Assembly: GCA_030620655.1 (NCBI GenBank)
Contig: JAUXEH010000129.1
Span: 1-7,731, forward strand
Reading direction: 5' to 3'
Length of the DNA: 7,731 nucleotides
Source: Candidatus Aminicenantota bacterium
GTDB taxonomy: Bacteria > Acidobacteriota > Aminicenantia > Aminicenantales > Aminicenantaceae
Every line of letters starts with the position of its first letter. Within the stretch, counting starts at the first letter, position 1. The position numbers and the translations under genes are program-made. The notes beneath the pieces were generated by a model that was not told the DNA's origin, did no database searches, and worked only from the letters and a program-made list of their open reading frames with translations. Positions 1 through 6,384 of the stretch are shown here, piece after piece.

Positions 1-1
1 G

Positions 2-274
2 GCGTCCCGTTCCGCGGTTGATGCGGAGTGGATCGACCATCAGCACCAGGTCGGGCAGACCGGGAAGACGGTCTCTCCCAACCTCTATCTGGCGTTCGGA
101 CTATCCGGAGCCATCCAGCACATGGCCGGAATGTCCTCCTCGAAAATTATCGTAGCCGTAAACAAGGATCCTGAGGCGCCGATCTTCAAGATCGCGGATT
201 TTGGAGTGGTCGGAGACCTCTTTGAAGTCATCCCCCACTTGAAGGAGGAGCTGAAAAAGGTGCTCTCCGACTGA
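2..274 (+). CDS. etfA: Electron transfer flavoprotein alpha subunit, C-terminal part (5' truncated by window edge)
   Basis: Only the last 90 codons are in the window, ending at TGA 272-274. The peptide carries the FAD-binding C-terminal domain signature of ETF alpha subunits: a Ser-Arg-(Ser)-Ala-Val-Asp-Ala stretch, then QVGQTGKTVSPNLYLAFGLS, GAIQHMAG, a SSKIIVAVNKD segment, and the APIFKIADFGVVGDLFEVIP tail. In this family the domain wraps around the adenosine part of FAD, and the ETF alpha/beta heterodimer passes electrons from acyl-CoA dehydrogenases to a membrane quinone oxidoreductase, or bifurcates them in some anaerobes. The visible part cannot tell a canonical from a bifurcating ETF. 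The gene ends normally. etfB is probably just outside the window, which is usual for the family but is not seen here. Confidence 0.95.
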   Translation, partial: ASRSAVDAEWIDHQHQVGQTGKTVSPNLYLAFGLSGAIQHMAGMSSSKIIVAVNKDPEAPIFKIADFGVVGDLFEVIPHLKEELKKVLSD

Positions 275-306
275 GATAGCCTCCTCATGAAGACAGACGG
301 AGCAGG

Positions 307-2217
307 ATGAGGGAGATGAGGATCATGGCCCGCTCTTTCGGAGTGGGCGCCTGGGCGGCAGGGGCCGCCGGGGTGAGCATGGCGGTCTTGAACATCGCCG
401 CCGAGATGCTGCGGGGCGGCTCTGTGCTGGGCTGGCGGGACCTTCCCCGAACGGCACTCTGGTATACCCTTGTGTGGTCTTTTTTTGCGGCTGCCTGGGG
501 CATTCTGAACGCCCTCAGGACCGCGGTGCGCGTCTCTTCCCCGCACAGGAGTGCCGTCCCGCTGGGATTCCCTCTTTACCTTGCGGCCTGGCTCTTCATC
601 CTGGGCTATATCCACCTGTACTGGCTTCCCGTCCTGTTTTCGACCCAGTCTCTTGCCTGGACGCTGCTTCTGGTTTTATGTGCCGGGGTGGGATATTGGC
701 TGGGGGCCCGAGTGATCCCGGCCCGTCTGACCGAACGCGGGCTGGCCCGTCTCACCGGTGTCCTGGCTCTGGTCCTGCTCGCATCGTTTGCGGGGAACCT
801 TTTCTGGCGGCCGCCCGCACCGCACAAGCGGGAGGGGCTGTCTCCCGGCCCGGTCCGTTCCGGGCCCAATGTCCTGCTGATCACCCTGGATGCGGTGCGC
901 CCCGACCATCTGGGCTGCTACGGATATCCGCGTGCCACCAGCCCCAACCTTGACCGTTTTGCCGCCGGCGCGACGGTGTTCCTGCAGGCTTTCGCGCCCT
1001 CTTCCTACACCATGGAATCCGCCCCCTCGCTGTTCACATCCACGTATCCGTCCTGCCATGGCCTGCACAGTTATTCGGATGCCCTTCCCCGGTCGCTCCC
1101 CATCCTGCCCGAGACCCTTCAAGGGCTCGGGTACCGCACCGCCGTCTTTTCTACCATCAGGAACGTCTCCCCGGTGTATGGATTCGGCCGGGGAGTGGAC
1201 GATTTTTTCGGGAGGGCCGTCGACCCCATGAGCGGGACCCTGGTCTCGCATTTCCTGGAAAGGCTGGCGACGGCTGAGCTGCCGCTGTTGTCCGGTTTCT
1301 GCCGGAGTCTTCTAGGAGTGAGCCAGGCCCTTTTCGCCACCGAAGACCGGATCCGGACGGAAGATCCGCTGGTCATCACGGAAAAAGTGGCCTCCTGGAT
1401 CCAGGAAACAGGGGACAGTCCCTTTTTTGCCTATATCCACTACCGGGGCGCCCACTGGGACTATACGCCTCCGGCTCCCTATGACCGATTGTTTAGCCCT
1501 GCGGTTTCCGATCCCCCCGTGCCATCCTATCCGCGAGGGAAGCCGAGTTTCCCTCCCTTTACCGCCGGCACACCTCTGCCGGATCGGGCCCGGGCCGGTA
1601 TGATCGCGCAGTATGACGGGGAGATCCGCCAGCACGACGAGGCCCTCGGCCGGCTCCTGGCTTTTCTGGATGACTCCGGCCTGGCGGAGAGCACCATCAT
1701 TGTGATCACCGCTGTCCACGGGGAGGAGTTCTACGAACACGGGGGCTGGGGACACGGGCAGTCACTGCACGACGAACTCATCCACGTCCCCCTGGTGTGG
1801 CGCGTCCCGGGGCTCGAAGCGCGTCCCGGCCGGATCGACCGGCTGGTGAGCCTGATCGATATATTTCCAACCCTCTGTTCCCTGTGCGGGGTCCCCCTCG
1901 GCGATGGGCTGCGGCTGTCTCTGGGGGGTCAGGACCTGAGCCCACTCCTAAGCGGCTCGGGGGATTTCGGAGGCCGGGATTACGTGTATGCCGAGCTGCA
2001 TCAGGGCGGCCACCAGGCTCAGGCCCTGCGGACCGCTTCTTACAAGGCGATCCGGGTCCGGTACGGGCAGCAGATCGCGCGCCTGCTGTATGATCTGAAC
2101 GAGGACCCCGGCGAGCTCCATCCCGCCCCCGAAGAGGGGCCGGAATCCTGGGCCCGGATTTTGCTCGAGATGGAGGCGATCCGGCATCGGGCCTGTCCCG
2201 GGTCCCTAAGACACTAG
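307..2217 (+). CDS. Membrane-anchored sulfatase/phosphotransferase-fold protein with altered active site
   Basis: A 636-residue protein of the alkaline-phosphatase superfamily (sulfatase fold). Five hydrophobic segments lie at about 12-35, 47-70, 84-108, 113-135 and 146-166. With a basic N-terminus this places the catalytic domain (about 187-630) outside the membrane, the architecture of LtaS and EptA-like enzymes. Visible motifs are LDAVRPDHLGCYGY with metal-ligand Asp195, the nucleophile region YTMESAPSLFT with Thr235 where sulfatases have Cys or Ser, IHYRGAHWDYTPP with His383, YDGEI, HGEEFYEHGGWGHG with His471 and His483, and the HVPLVWRVPG strand. Thr as nucleophile suggests phosphotransfer rather than FGly sulfate-ester hydrolysis. 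Two oddities: the Pro of the TxPS motif is Glu237, and the usual SDHG is AVHG, so the metal-ligand Asp is Val470. The substrate is unknown and activity is doubtful. ATG codons also lie at 316 and 325; 325 has the better ribosome-binding site. The gene follows etfA by 32 bases with no visible terminator, so co-transcription is possible. Confidence 0.85.
   Translation: MREMRIMARSFGVGAWAAGAAGVSMAVLNIAAEMLRGGSVLGWRDLPRTALWYTLVWSFFAAAWGILNALRTAVRVSSPHRSAVPLGFPLYLAAWLFILGYIHLYWLPVLFSTQSLAWTLLLVLCAGVGYWLGARVIPARLTERGLARLTGVLALVLLASFAGNLFWRPPAPHKREGLSPGPVRSGPNVLLITLDAVRPDHLGCYGYPRATSPNLDRFAAGATVFLQAFAPSSYTMESAPSLFTSTYPSCHGLHSYSDALPRSLPILPETLQGLGYRTAVFSTIRNVSPVYGFGRGVDDFFGRAVDPMSGTLVSHFLERLATAELPLLSGFCRSLLGVSQALFATEDRIRTEDPLVITEKVASWIQETGDSPFFAYIHYRGAHWDYTPPAPYDRLFSPAVSDPPVPSYPRGKPSFPPFTAGTPLPDRARAGMIAQYDGEIRQHDEALGRLLAFLDDSGLAESTIIVITAVHGEEFYEHGGWGHGQSLHDELIHVPLVWRVPGLEARPGRIDRLVSLIDIFPTLCSLCGVPLGDGLRLSLGGQDLSPLLSGSGDFGGRDYVYAELHQGGHQAQALRTASYKAIRVRYGQQIARLLYDLNEDPGELHPAPEEGPESWARILLEMEAIRHRACPGSLRH
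311..315 (+). promoter_or_regulatory. Ribosome binding site favouring the start at 325
   Basis: GGGAG lies 9 bases before the in-frame ATG at 325 (residue Met7 of the longest reading). The longest start at 307 has only GGAG at 299-302 with a 4-base spacer, which is short. The ATG at 316 directly abuts GGGAG. Initiation at 325 would give a 630-residue protein starting MARSFGVG, still ahead of the first membrane helix, so function is not affected by the choice. Confidence 0.45.
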
Positions 2218-2307
2218 TTTTCTGAGCTGCCCTCGTAATCTGCCCCCTTTGGTTGTTTCCCTGTGTCCTTCCACCACGCCACAATTATGAGCCTCACGCG
2301 CGATGTC

Positions 2308-2324
2308 CCTTCAGTTAGTGAAGG
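2308..2324. repeat. Perfect 6-bp inverted repeat spanning the end of the DUF212 gene
   Basis: CCTTCA (2308-2313) and TGAAGG (2319-2324) form a perfect 6-bp stem with a 5-base loop that contains part of the DUF212 stop codon (2315-2317). It sits in the gap between the two convergent transcription units, where a terminator is expected. No T-rich run follows it on either strand, so it is not a canonical intrinsic terminator. The rest of 2218-2307 shows no clear hairpin, promoter or small gene. Confidence 0.3.
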
Positions 2325-2725
2325 CCGTAGATAAGGACCGGGATTGCGATTCCGAGCGCGAGGCCGACCAGTACTTCGGCGGGCGTGTGCCCCACGTTTT
2401 CCTCGAGGCGCTCCGACATGCCCTTTTCCTCCAGCAGCCGGTTGATGATGCGGGCCTGTCTTTCGATCTCGATCCTGACCTTGAGGGCGTCATACATCAC
2501 CAGGATCGCCAGGACCAGGCCTGTCACGAAAACCGGAGACAATCCGGTTTCCAGGAACAGGGCCGTGGTCAGGGATACGACCAGAGCTGTGTGGCCGGAA
2601 GGCATACCCCCGTTGGTGGCGATGGTTTTGCGGGTGATCTTTTTTTCCCGGATAAGGGTTATGATCGGCTTCATCACGTTGGCCACGGTCCAGGTCACGG
2701 CCACGCTCAGCACGAAAAGCGTCAT
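2315..2725 (-). CDS. DUF212 / divergent PAP2 family (YuiD-like) membrane protein
   Basis: A 136-residue, mostly hydrophobic protein matching the DUF212 (divergent PAP2) family by motif and length (B. subtilis YuiD is about 150-160 residues). The signature NGGMPSGHTA lies at 38-47, with an Asp at 79 followed by LKVR, then a Gln-Ala-containing helix (QARIINRLLEE), and GHTPAEVLVG at 112-121. Membrane segments are likely at about 2-20, 45-83 (probably two) and 116-134. The PSGH and GHTP motifs resemble the PAP2 phosphatase core, so a lipid-phosphate role is plausible, but no activity is established for the family as far as I know. Its ATG shares four bases (ATGA) with the stop of the polyferredoxin gene, so it is the last gene of the operon and probably translated by coupling. 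It ends with TAA. Confidence 0.88.
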   Translation of the reverse strand: MTLFVLSVAVTWTVANVMKPIITLIREKKITRKTIATNGGMPSGHTALVVSLTTALFLETGLSPVFVTGLVLAILVMYDALKVRIEIERQARIINRLLEEKGMSERLEENVGHTPAEVLVGLALGIAIPVLIYGLH

Positions 2726-4332
2726 GGCCTCTTCCCGTAGATGTCGTCGTCGCCGGGCTGGATGATGTCCAGCAGGACCTGATTGCGCTCGGATCGGCTT
2801 TCACCCACGCTGGTGATGTAGATGGCGGGTAAATCCACCACCGGGCATTTGTTCTCGCAGATGCCGCACCCGGTACAGGTCTCGAGGTCGATGATCGGTG
2901 CCAGGGGAGCCTTGACCGTTCCATCCTTGAGCGTGACCTCGATCTTGGTCAGCTGAATGGCCTTGGGCGAGACCGGGCAGTGCTCTTCGCAGACAATGCA
3001 GGGATTCCCGAATTTCCAGGGGATGCAGCGGTTGCGGTCAACCCAGGCTGAGCCCATCTTTACCTTGTTCTTGGCTTCGATATCCAGCTCCTGGATGGCG
3101 CCTGTGGGGCATACCTGCGTGCACAGGGAGCAGTAGTACTCACAGTAACCGATCTTGGGCACGAGCATGGGGGTCCAGATCCCCTCCGGGCCGGCCTCGG
3201 TCAGAGCCGGCTGCAGGGCGTTGGTGGGGCACACCTTCATGCACTCGCCGCATTTCACACATTTTTGCAGGAACTGCTTTTCGGGGAGCGCTCCCGGAGG
3301 CCGGATGAGCTTCTCCGAGGCACGCGCCCTGGCGGGAGACAACCGGAAAAAGGGAACCGCCACGATCCCCAGCAGGGATGTGAGGATCAGCTTGCGCCTG
3401 TCCAGGTCCACGATCTTCCGGTCCTCAGGCGCGGCCCGGGGGCCGAATCCGATGGCGGCCGTGGGGCACAGCGCTCCGCATGTGAAGCAGTAGTCGCACT
3501 CCGATCTTTTCCAGTCCGCGTTGGGCCAGGGATCGGCCTGGGTCTGACACTGGAGCGTGCATAACCCGCATTTGATGCATTTGTCTTCATCGATGCGGAG
3601 CTTGAGCAGGTTCCAGCGGGCACAGAGCCCCAGCAAAGCGCCCAGGGGACAGAGGTAGCGGCACCAGAACCGTTCCCGGGTCATGTTGAGCAGGACGAGG
3701 CCCAGGAACAGGGCCCCGATGAAGAAGCCCTGCAGAAATACCCCGTTGAGATCCAGCCCCTCAAAGAACTGATAGAGTCCGTCCCCCAGGGAGGAAAGTT
3801 CGACACTGTAGAGAAGCCCGATAAAGGCTGAGGTCGTGTGGTCCACGACGGGCATAAGCCCTACGGCAAAGGACCGGTAAAGCAGCGAAAAAGGATCCAG
3901 GAATCCCACCAGGTTGAGGGAAAACAGCGTGCCGGCCAGGACGAGGACCAGAAGGTAGTATTTCCAGACGGTGTGCCTGTCCTTGGGGAGCTTGGGCTTC
4001 AGCAGCTTGGCTTTCTTGAAAAGCCAGGAGAAGAATTGGTGGAGAGAGCCCAGCGGGCAGAACCAACCGCAGAAGACGCGCCCCAGGAGGAAAGTCAGGA
4101 CGAGCGTCACCCCCGCCAGGAGAAACGCCCGGAAGAACACGCGCGAGGCGATGAAGGTGGTGAGCGCGAGCAGGGGGTCGAAGTGAAAGAAGATCTCGAC
4201 ACGACCGATGTAATCCCCTTCCGGGAAACGAGTGCCCAACAATAGATAAAAGAAAATCAGGAAAAAGACGGATTGACTGAGGATGCGCAGGTACTGGATG
4301 AGGCGGTATTTCCTAGAGCGTTCTTTTCTCAA
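2722..4332 (-). CDS. Fused NapH/NapG-type membrane polyferredoxin (six 4Fe-4S sites)
   Basis: A 536-residue protein that reads as a NapH/MauN-like membrane quinol dehydrogenase joined to a NapG/MauM-like ferredoxin. Helices are likely at about 14-34, 65-87, 123-141, 150-175 and 198-217, with two CxxxCP motifs, FCGWFCPLG (Cys88, Cys92) and CRYLCPLG (Cys224, Cys228). Two ferredoxin clusters follow: Cys252/255/258/262 and Cys279/282/285/289. An internal DRRKLILTS segment starts a hydrophobic stretch (314-330) resembling a Tat signal. After it come RPPGALPEKQFL and four more Cys sets: 358/361/364/368, 397/401/404/408, 436/445/448/452 and 486/489/492/496. By analogy with NapGH it should take electrons from quinol (or give them to quinone) and pass them across the membrane. 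No NapA or other terminal reductase is in the window; the DUF362 protein upstream is the likely partner. The start is TTG at 4332, overlapping the upstream gene by 20 bases, with GGAG 10 bases upstream. Confidence 0.9.
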   Translation of the reverse strand: MRKERSRKYRLIQYLRILSQSVFFLIFFYLLLGTRFPEGDYIGRVEIFFHFDPLLALTTFIASRVFFRAFLLAGVTLVLTFLLGRVFCGWFCPLGSLHQFFSWLFKKAKLLKPKLPKDRHTVWKYYLLVLVLAGTLFSLNLVGFLDPFSLLYRSFAVGLMPVVDHTTSAFIGLLYSVELSSLGDGLYQFFEGLDLNGVFLQGFFIGALFLGLVLLNMTRERFWCRYLCPLGALLGLCARWNLLKLRIDEDKCIKCGLCTLQCQTQADPWPNADWKRSECDYCFTCGALCPTAAIGFGPRAAPEDRKIVDLDRRKLILTSLLGIVAVPFFRLSPARARASEKLIRPPGALPEKQFLQKCVKCGECMKVCPTNALQPALTEAGPEGIWTPMLVPKIGYCEYYCSLCTQVCPTGAIQELDIEAKNKVKMGSAWVDRNRCIPWKFGNPCIVCEEHCPVSPKAIQLTKIEVTLKDGTVKAPLAPIIDLETCTGCGICENKCPVVDLPAIYITSVGESRSERNQVLLDIIQPGDDDIYGKRP

Positions 4333-5209
4333 CGTTCAGCTTCTCCAGGTCTGATTCACCCAATCCCCGCTCCCGAGCGATCTTAAGGAAAGGCAGCTCG
4401 GCCGGGTCGACGTCCAGGAATGTGGCGCCTACGGCATCGATGGCCACGTAATCCACTCCCGCGACCACGGTCTTGTGCTCCTTGACATCGGACAGGCGCC
4501 CTCCCTGGGGCCCGTTCCGGAACAGGACCCGGTAGGCGTCCAGCAGCGTGAGGGTGGGCTTGAAGAACGCAGCCAGGTCGACCATGGCGAAATCCAGGTC
4601 CTGGTGCAGCTGGTTGCGGTTCCCGCCGCACGCCCCGAGCCAGTTCTTCATCCCCAGGGTCACGCGGGAGAGGCTGTGGTGCTTGGTGGCGGGGACGTTG
4701 ATGATCTTGTCGGTCTCGACAAAGTCACTGTAGATCTCCCATTCCTTGAGGTGCTGCCCGTTGAGCGGGATCTTTTTGAGCTTGTGATCGTTGGGGTAAG
4801 GCACCTTGGCCCCGGCGTCTTTGGCGGCCTTGGAGATGCCGGAACGGACATAGGTGCGGCGGGCGGGGTTACAGGGATTGTCCATGACCGTGACCTCTTT
4901 GGCTCCGGCCTCGAAACACATCTCCACCAGGGCCCTGACCACATCCGGGTTGGTGCAGGCCGCGAGCTGGGGGGTCCGGTCCCAACCGATGTTGGGCTTG
5001 ACCAGGACCTTGTCGCCCCTGGACACGAAACGGGCCATCCCCCCCAGAATGGCCACGGCCTCCTTGGTGATGAGGGCCGGGTCTTCGCCCGTGACCTGGG
5101 CAAGCTTCGGCGCCGCCCCCCCCTGCGCCGTGAGGCCGGGGGGGAGGTTGAGCATCAGCCCGCCCACGGCTATGTCTTTGATGAATGATCGTCTTTTCAT
5201 TCCAGTCAT
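4313..5209 (-). CDS. Tat-exported DUF362 domain protein
   Basis: A 298-residue protein with a twin-arginine signal (RRSFIKD at 6-12, then hydrophobic AVGGLMLNL) and a full DUF362 domain. Family-like features are DKVLVKPNIGW (66-76), CTNPDVVRALVEM (85-97), VMDNPCNPARRTY, the INVPATKHHSLSRVTLGMKNW segment (about 170-190) and GVDYVAIDAVGA near the C-terminus. The family has no settled biochemical role that I can state; members often occur beside ferredoxin-type proteins, as here. Cys85, Cys98, Cys113 and Cys194 are candidate metal or redox ligands, but no CxxC ferredoxin motif is present. The longest start (5209) overlaps the amidase stop as ATGA; the ATG three codons later (5200) has a better ribosome-binding site. 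The coding sequence overlaps the next gene by 20 bases. It is predicted to act in the periplasm, probably with the polyferredoxin (inference). Confidence 0.88.
   Translation of the reverse strand: MTGMKRRSFIKDIAVGGLMLNLPPGLTAQGGAAPKLAQVTGEDPALITKEAVAILGGMARFVSRGDKVLVKPNIGWDRTPQLAACTNPDVVRALVEMCFEAGAKEVTVMDNPCNPARRTYVRSGISKAAKDAGAKVPYPNDHKLKKIPLNGQHLKEWEIYSDFVETDKIINVPATKHHSLSRVTLGMKNWLGACGGNRNQLHQDLDFAMVDLAAFFKPTLTLLDAYRVLFRNGPQGGRLSDVKEHKTVVAGVDYVAIDAVGATFLDVDPAELPFLKIARERGLGESDLEKLNVEKRTL
4343..4346 (-). promoter_or_regulatory. Ribosome binding site supporting the TTG start of the polyferredoxin
   Basis: GGAG on the minus strand, inside the last codons of the DUF362 gene, ends 10 bases before the TTG at 4332-4330. 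The encoded start (basic residues RKERSRK, then the first membrane helix) fits a NapH-like N-terminus. No Met codon lies between this TTG and residue 66, already inside the second helix, so the TTG is the best available start. Confidence 0.4.
5116..5144 (-). repeat. G/C homopolymer hairpin inside the DUF362 signal region
   Basis: On the coding (minus) strand a run of seven C (5144-5138) is followed 14 bases later by a run of eight G (5123-5116). They can pair as a seven-base all-GC stem, and inside the loop GCC-TCAC-GGC can form a further 3-bp stem. The hairpin covers codons 22-32, directly after the hydrophobic core of the Tat signal, encoding Leu-Pro-Pro-Gly to Gln-Gly-Gly-Ala. It could slow ribosomes during signal emergence, or be a slippage-prone tract, or be only a by-product of Gly/Pro codons in a GC-rich genome. 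Confidence 0.5.
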
Positions 5210-6384
5210 CCTTTCCCTAACGAATCGATATAATCCATGATCCCCTGATAGATCCCCAGCGCGATGTCCCTGCGGTAACCTGCGGTCCGGAGGCGGCCCT
5301 CCTCCTGGCTGTTGCTGAGATGGGAAATCTCGATCAGGACGGAGGGCATGTCCCCACCGATCAGGACCCAGAAGGGGCCGCTCTTGACTCCCAGGTCCTT
5401 GACGCCTTGGTATTGCGTGCTCAAGTGCTTTATCAGCTGAGACTGCATGCGCTGGGCCAGCTCCGTGGATTCCTTGATCTTATCCTCCCGGATGATCCGG
5501 CCGAGGATCTCACCCATCTGGCTCATGTTCTTGGTCGAGGTCGCATTCTCGCGGGCCACGGTCTCCATGACCGAGGGGTCGCTGGGGAAATTCAGGTAGA
5601 AGGTCGTGACCCCCGCATACCCTTTCCTGGGGTTGGCGTTGGCGTGGATAGAGATGAAGATGTCGGCCTGTTTCTGGTTGGCGACGACCGTCCGGGTCTC
5701 CAGCGGGATGAAGATGTCGGATTCCCGCGTCAGGATCACCTCCAGGTCGGTCTCCTTCTCCAGAATCTCCTTGAGCTTGAGCGCCACGTCCAGGACCACG
5801 CTCTTTTCCTGGGTGCCTTTCCGGCCGATGCAGCCCGGGTCCTTCCCGCCGTGGCCGGGATCTATGACGATGCGCTTGACCCCCAGGCCGAGCTGGCGGG
5901 CCAGGCTGTATCCCTTCGCGGTGGGATCGGCGGGCTTGGGAGGCGTCGCGGTCTTGACGCCTTCCACGGCATAATCCGGATGGATGTCGATCACGATGCG
6001 GAAGGGATCGAAGAGATGGAAGACGTTGTAGCGTTTGATCTCTTCAAAATTCAGGTCTATGACCACCCGGACGGTCGTGGGATTCTTCTGCCCGATCCGA
6101 ATCTGGTTCACATACCCGTTTTCCACGGAGATGACCTTGTTGTGCAGGATGGGATTGAGCTTGGCCTGGTAGATGTCTATGAAGATGCGGTCCGGCCCGA
6201 ACAGTGTGTCGGCGTGGTACTCGCGCAGCTTCCCCACGTCCACGGCGATCCGGGTGAAGGTGGGGTGCGTGTAGGGGCGCAGGTTATAGATTTCGACACG
6301 GGGATCGCCCTGGCCGGAGGTAGGGAACAGGGCTGTGCACGCGGCCATGAACAGGATAATAAACGGGATCTTTTTCCGCATCAT
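5206..6384 (-). CDS. amiC: N-acetylmuramoyl-L-alanine amidase, AMIN + Amidase_3 (AmiC-like)
   Basis: A 392-residue exported zinc amidase that cleaves the amide bond between N-acetylmuramic acid and L-alanine in peptidoglycan, acting in the periplasm in cell separation or wall turnover. Residues 1-26 form a signal peptide. An AMIN domain follows (about 28-136, with a repeated FDPFRIVIDIHP/GPDRIFIDIYQ-type strand pattern), which in this family directs the enzyme to the wall or septum. After a Pro-rich linker comes Amidase_3 (about 169-390): VIDPGHGGKDPG with zinc ligand His178, Glu193 in GTQEKS, His247 in SIHANA, and catalytic Glu352 in LIEISHLSN. All expected catalytic residues are present. 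A Cys at 16 (MAAC) could make it a lipoprotein instead of a cleaved secreted protein. The start ATG overlaps the upstream iPGM stop by four bases and has no well-spaced Shine-Dalgarno, so it is probably translated by coupling. The symbol is by family resemblance only. Confidence 0.93.
   Translation of the reverse strand: MMRKKIPFIILFMAACTALFPTSGQGDPRVEIYNLRPYTHPTFTRIAVDVGKLREYHADTLFGPDRIFIDIYQAKLNPILHNKVISVENGYVNQIRIGQKNPTTVRVVIDLNFEEIKRYNVFHLFDPFRIVIDIHPDYAVEGVKTATPPKPADPTAKGYSLARQLGLGVKRIVIDPGHGGKDPGCIGRKGTQEKSVVLDVALKLKEILEKETDLEVILTRESDIFIPLETRTVVANQKQADIFISIHANANPRKGYAGVTTFYLNFPSDPSVMETVARENATSTKNMSQMGEILGRIIREDKIKESTELAQRMQSQLIKHLSTQYQGVKDLGVKSGPFWVLIGGDMPSVLIEISHLSNSQEEGRLRTAGYRRDIALGIYQGIMDYIDSLGKG
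5209..5214 (-). promoter_or_regulatory. Ribosome binding site favouring the inner start of DUF362
   Basis: AAAGGA on the minus strand ends 8 bases before the ATG at 5200-5198, giving a protein starting MKRRSFIK, a typical Tat signal N-terminus. The outer ATG at 5209-5207 overlaps this same motif, so it would depend on coupling to the amidase stop (ATGA overlap). Both starts keep the twin-arginine motif. Confidence 0.45.

Noticed and set aside
480..486. T7 run in the sulfatase-like gene as a possible phase-variable tract
   Set aside because: It encodes Ser-Phe-Phe in a membrane helix and is short; the frame is intact on both sides and there is no sign of a shift.
1778..2284. Minus-strand open frame opposite the end of the sulfatase-like gene
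   Set aside because: Arg/Gly/Pro-rich translation with no recognisable motif, fully opposite a gene with clear family motifs.
2218..2307. Intrinsic terminators for the two convergent units
   Set aside because: No GC-rich stem followed by a T-run is visible on either strand; only the weak inverted repeat at 2308-2324 was recorded.
2303..2740. Plus-strand open frame opposite DUF212
   Set aside because: The minus-strand protein has the DUF212 signature and membrane helices; the + frame is a His/Asp-rich shadow.
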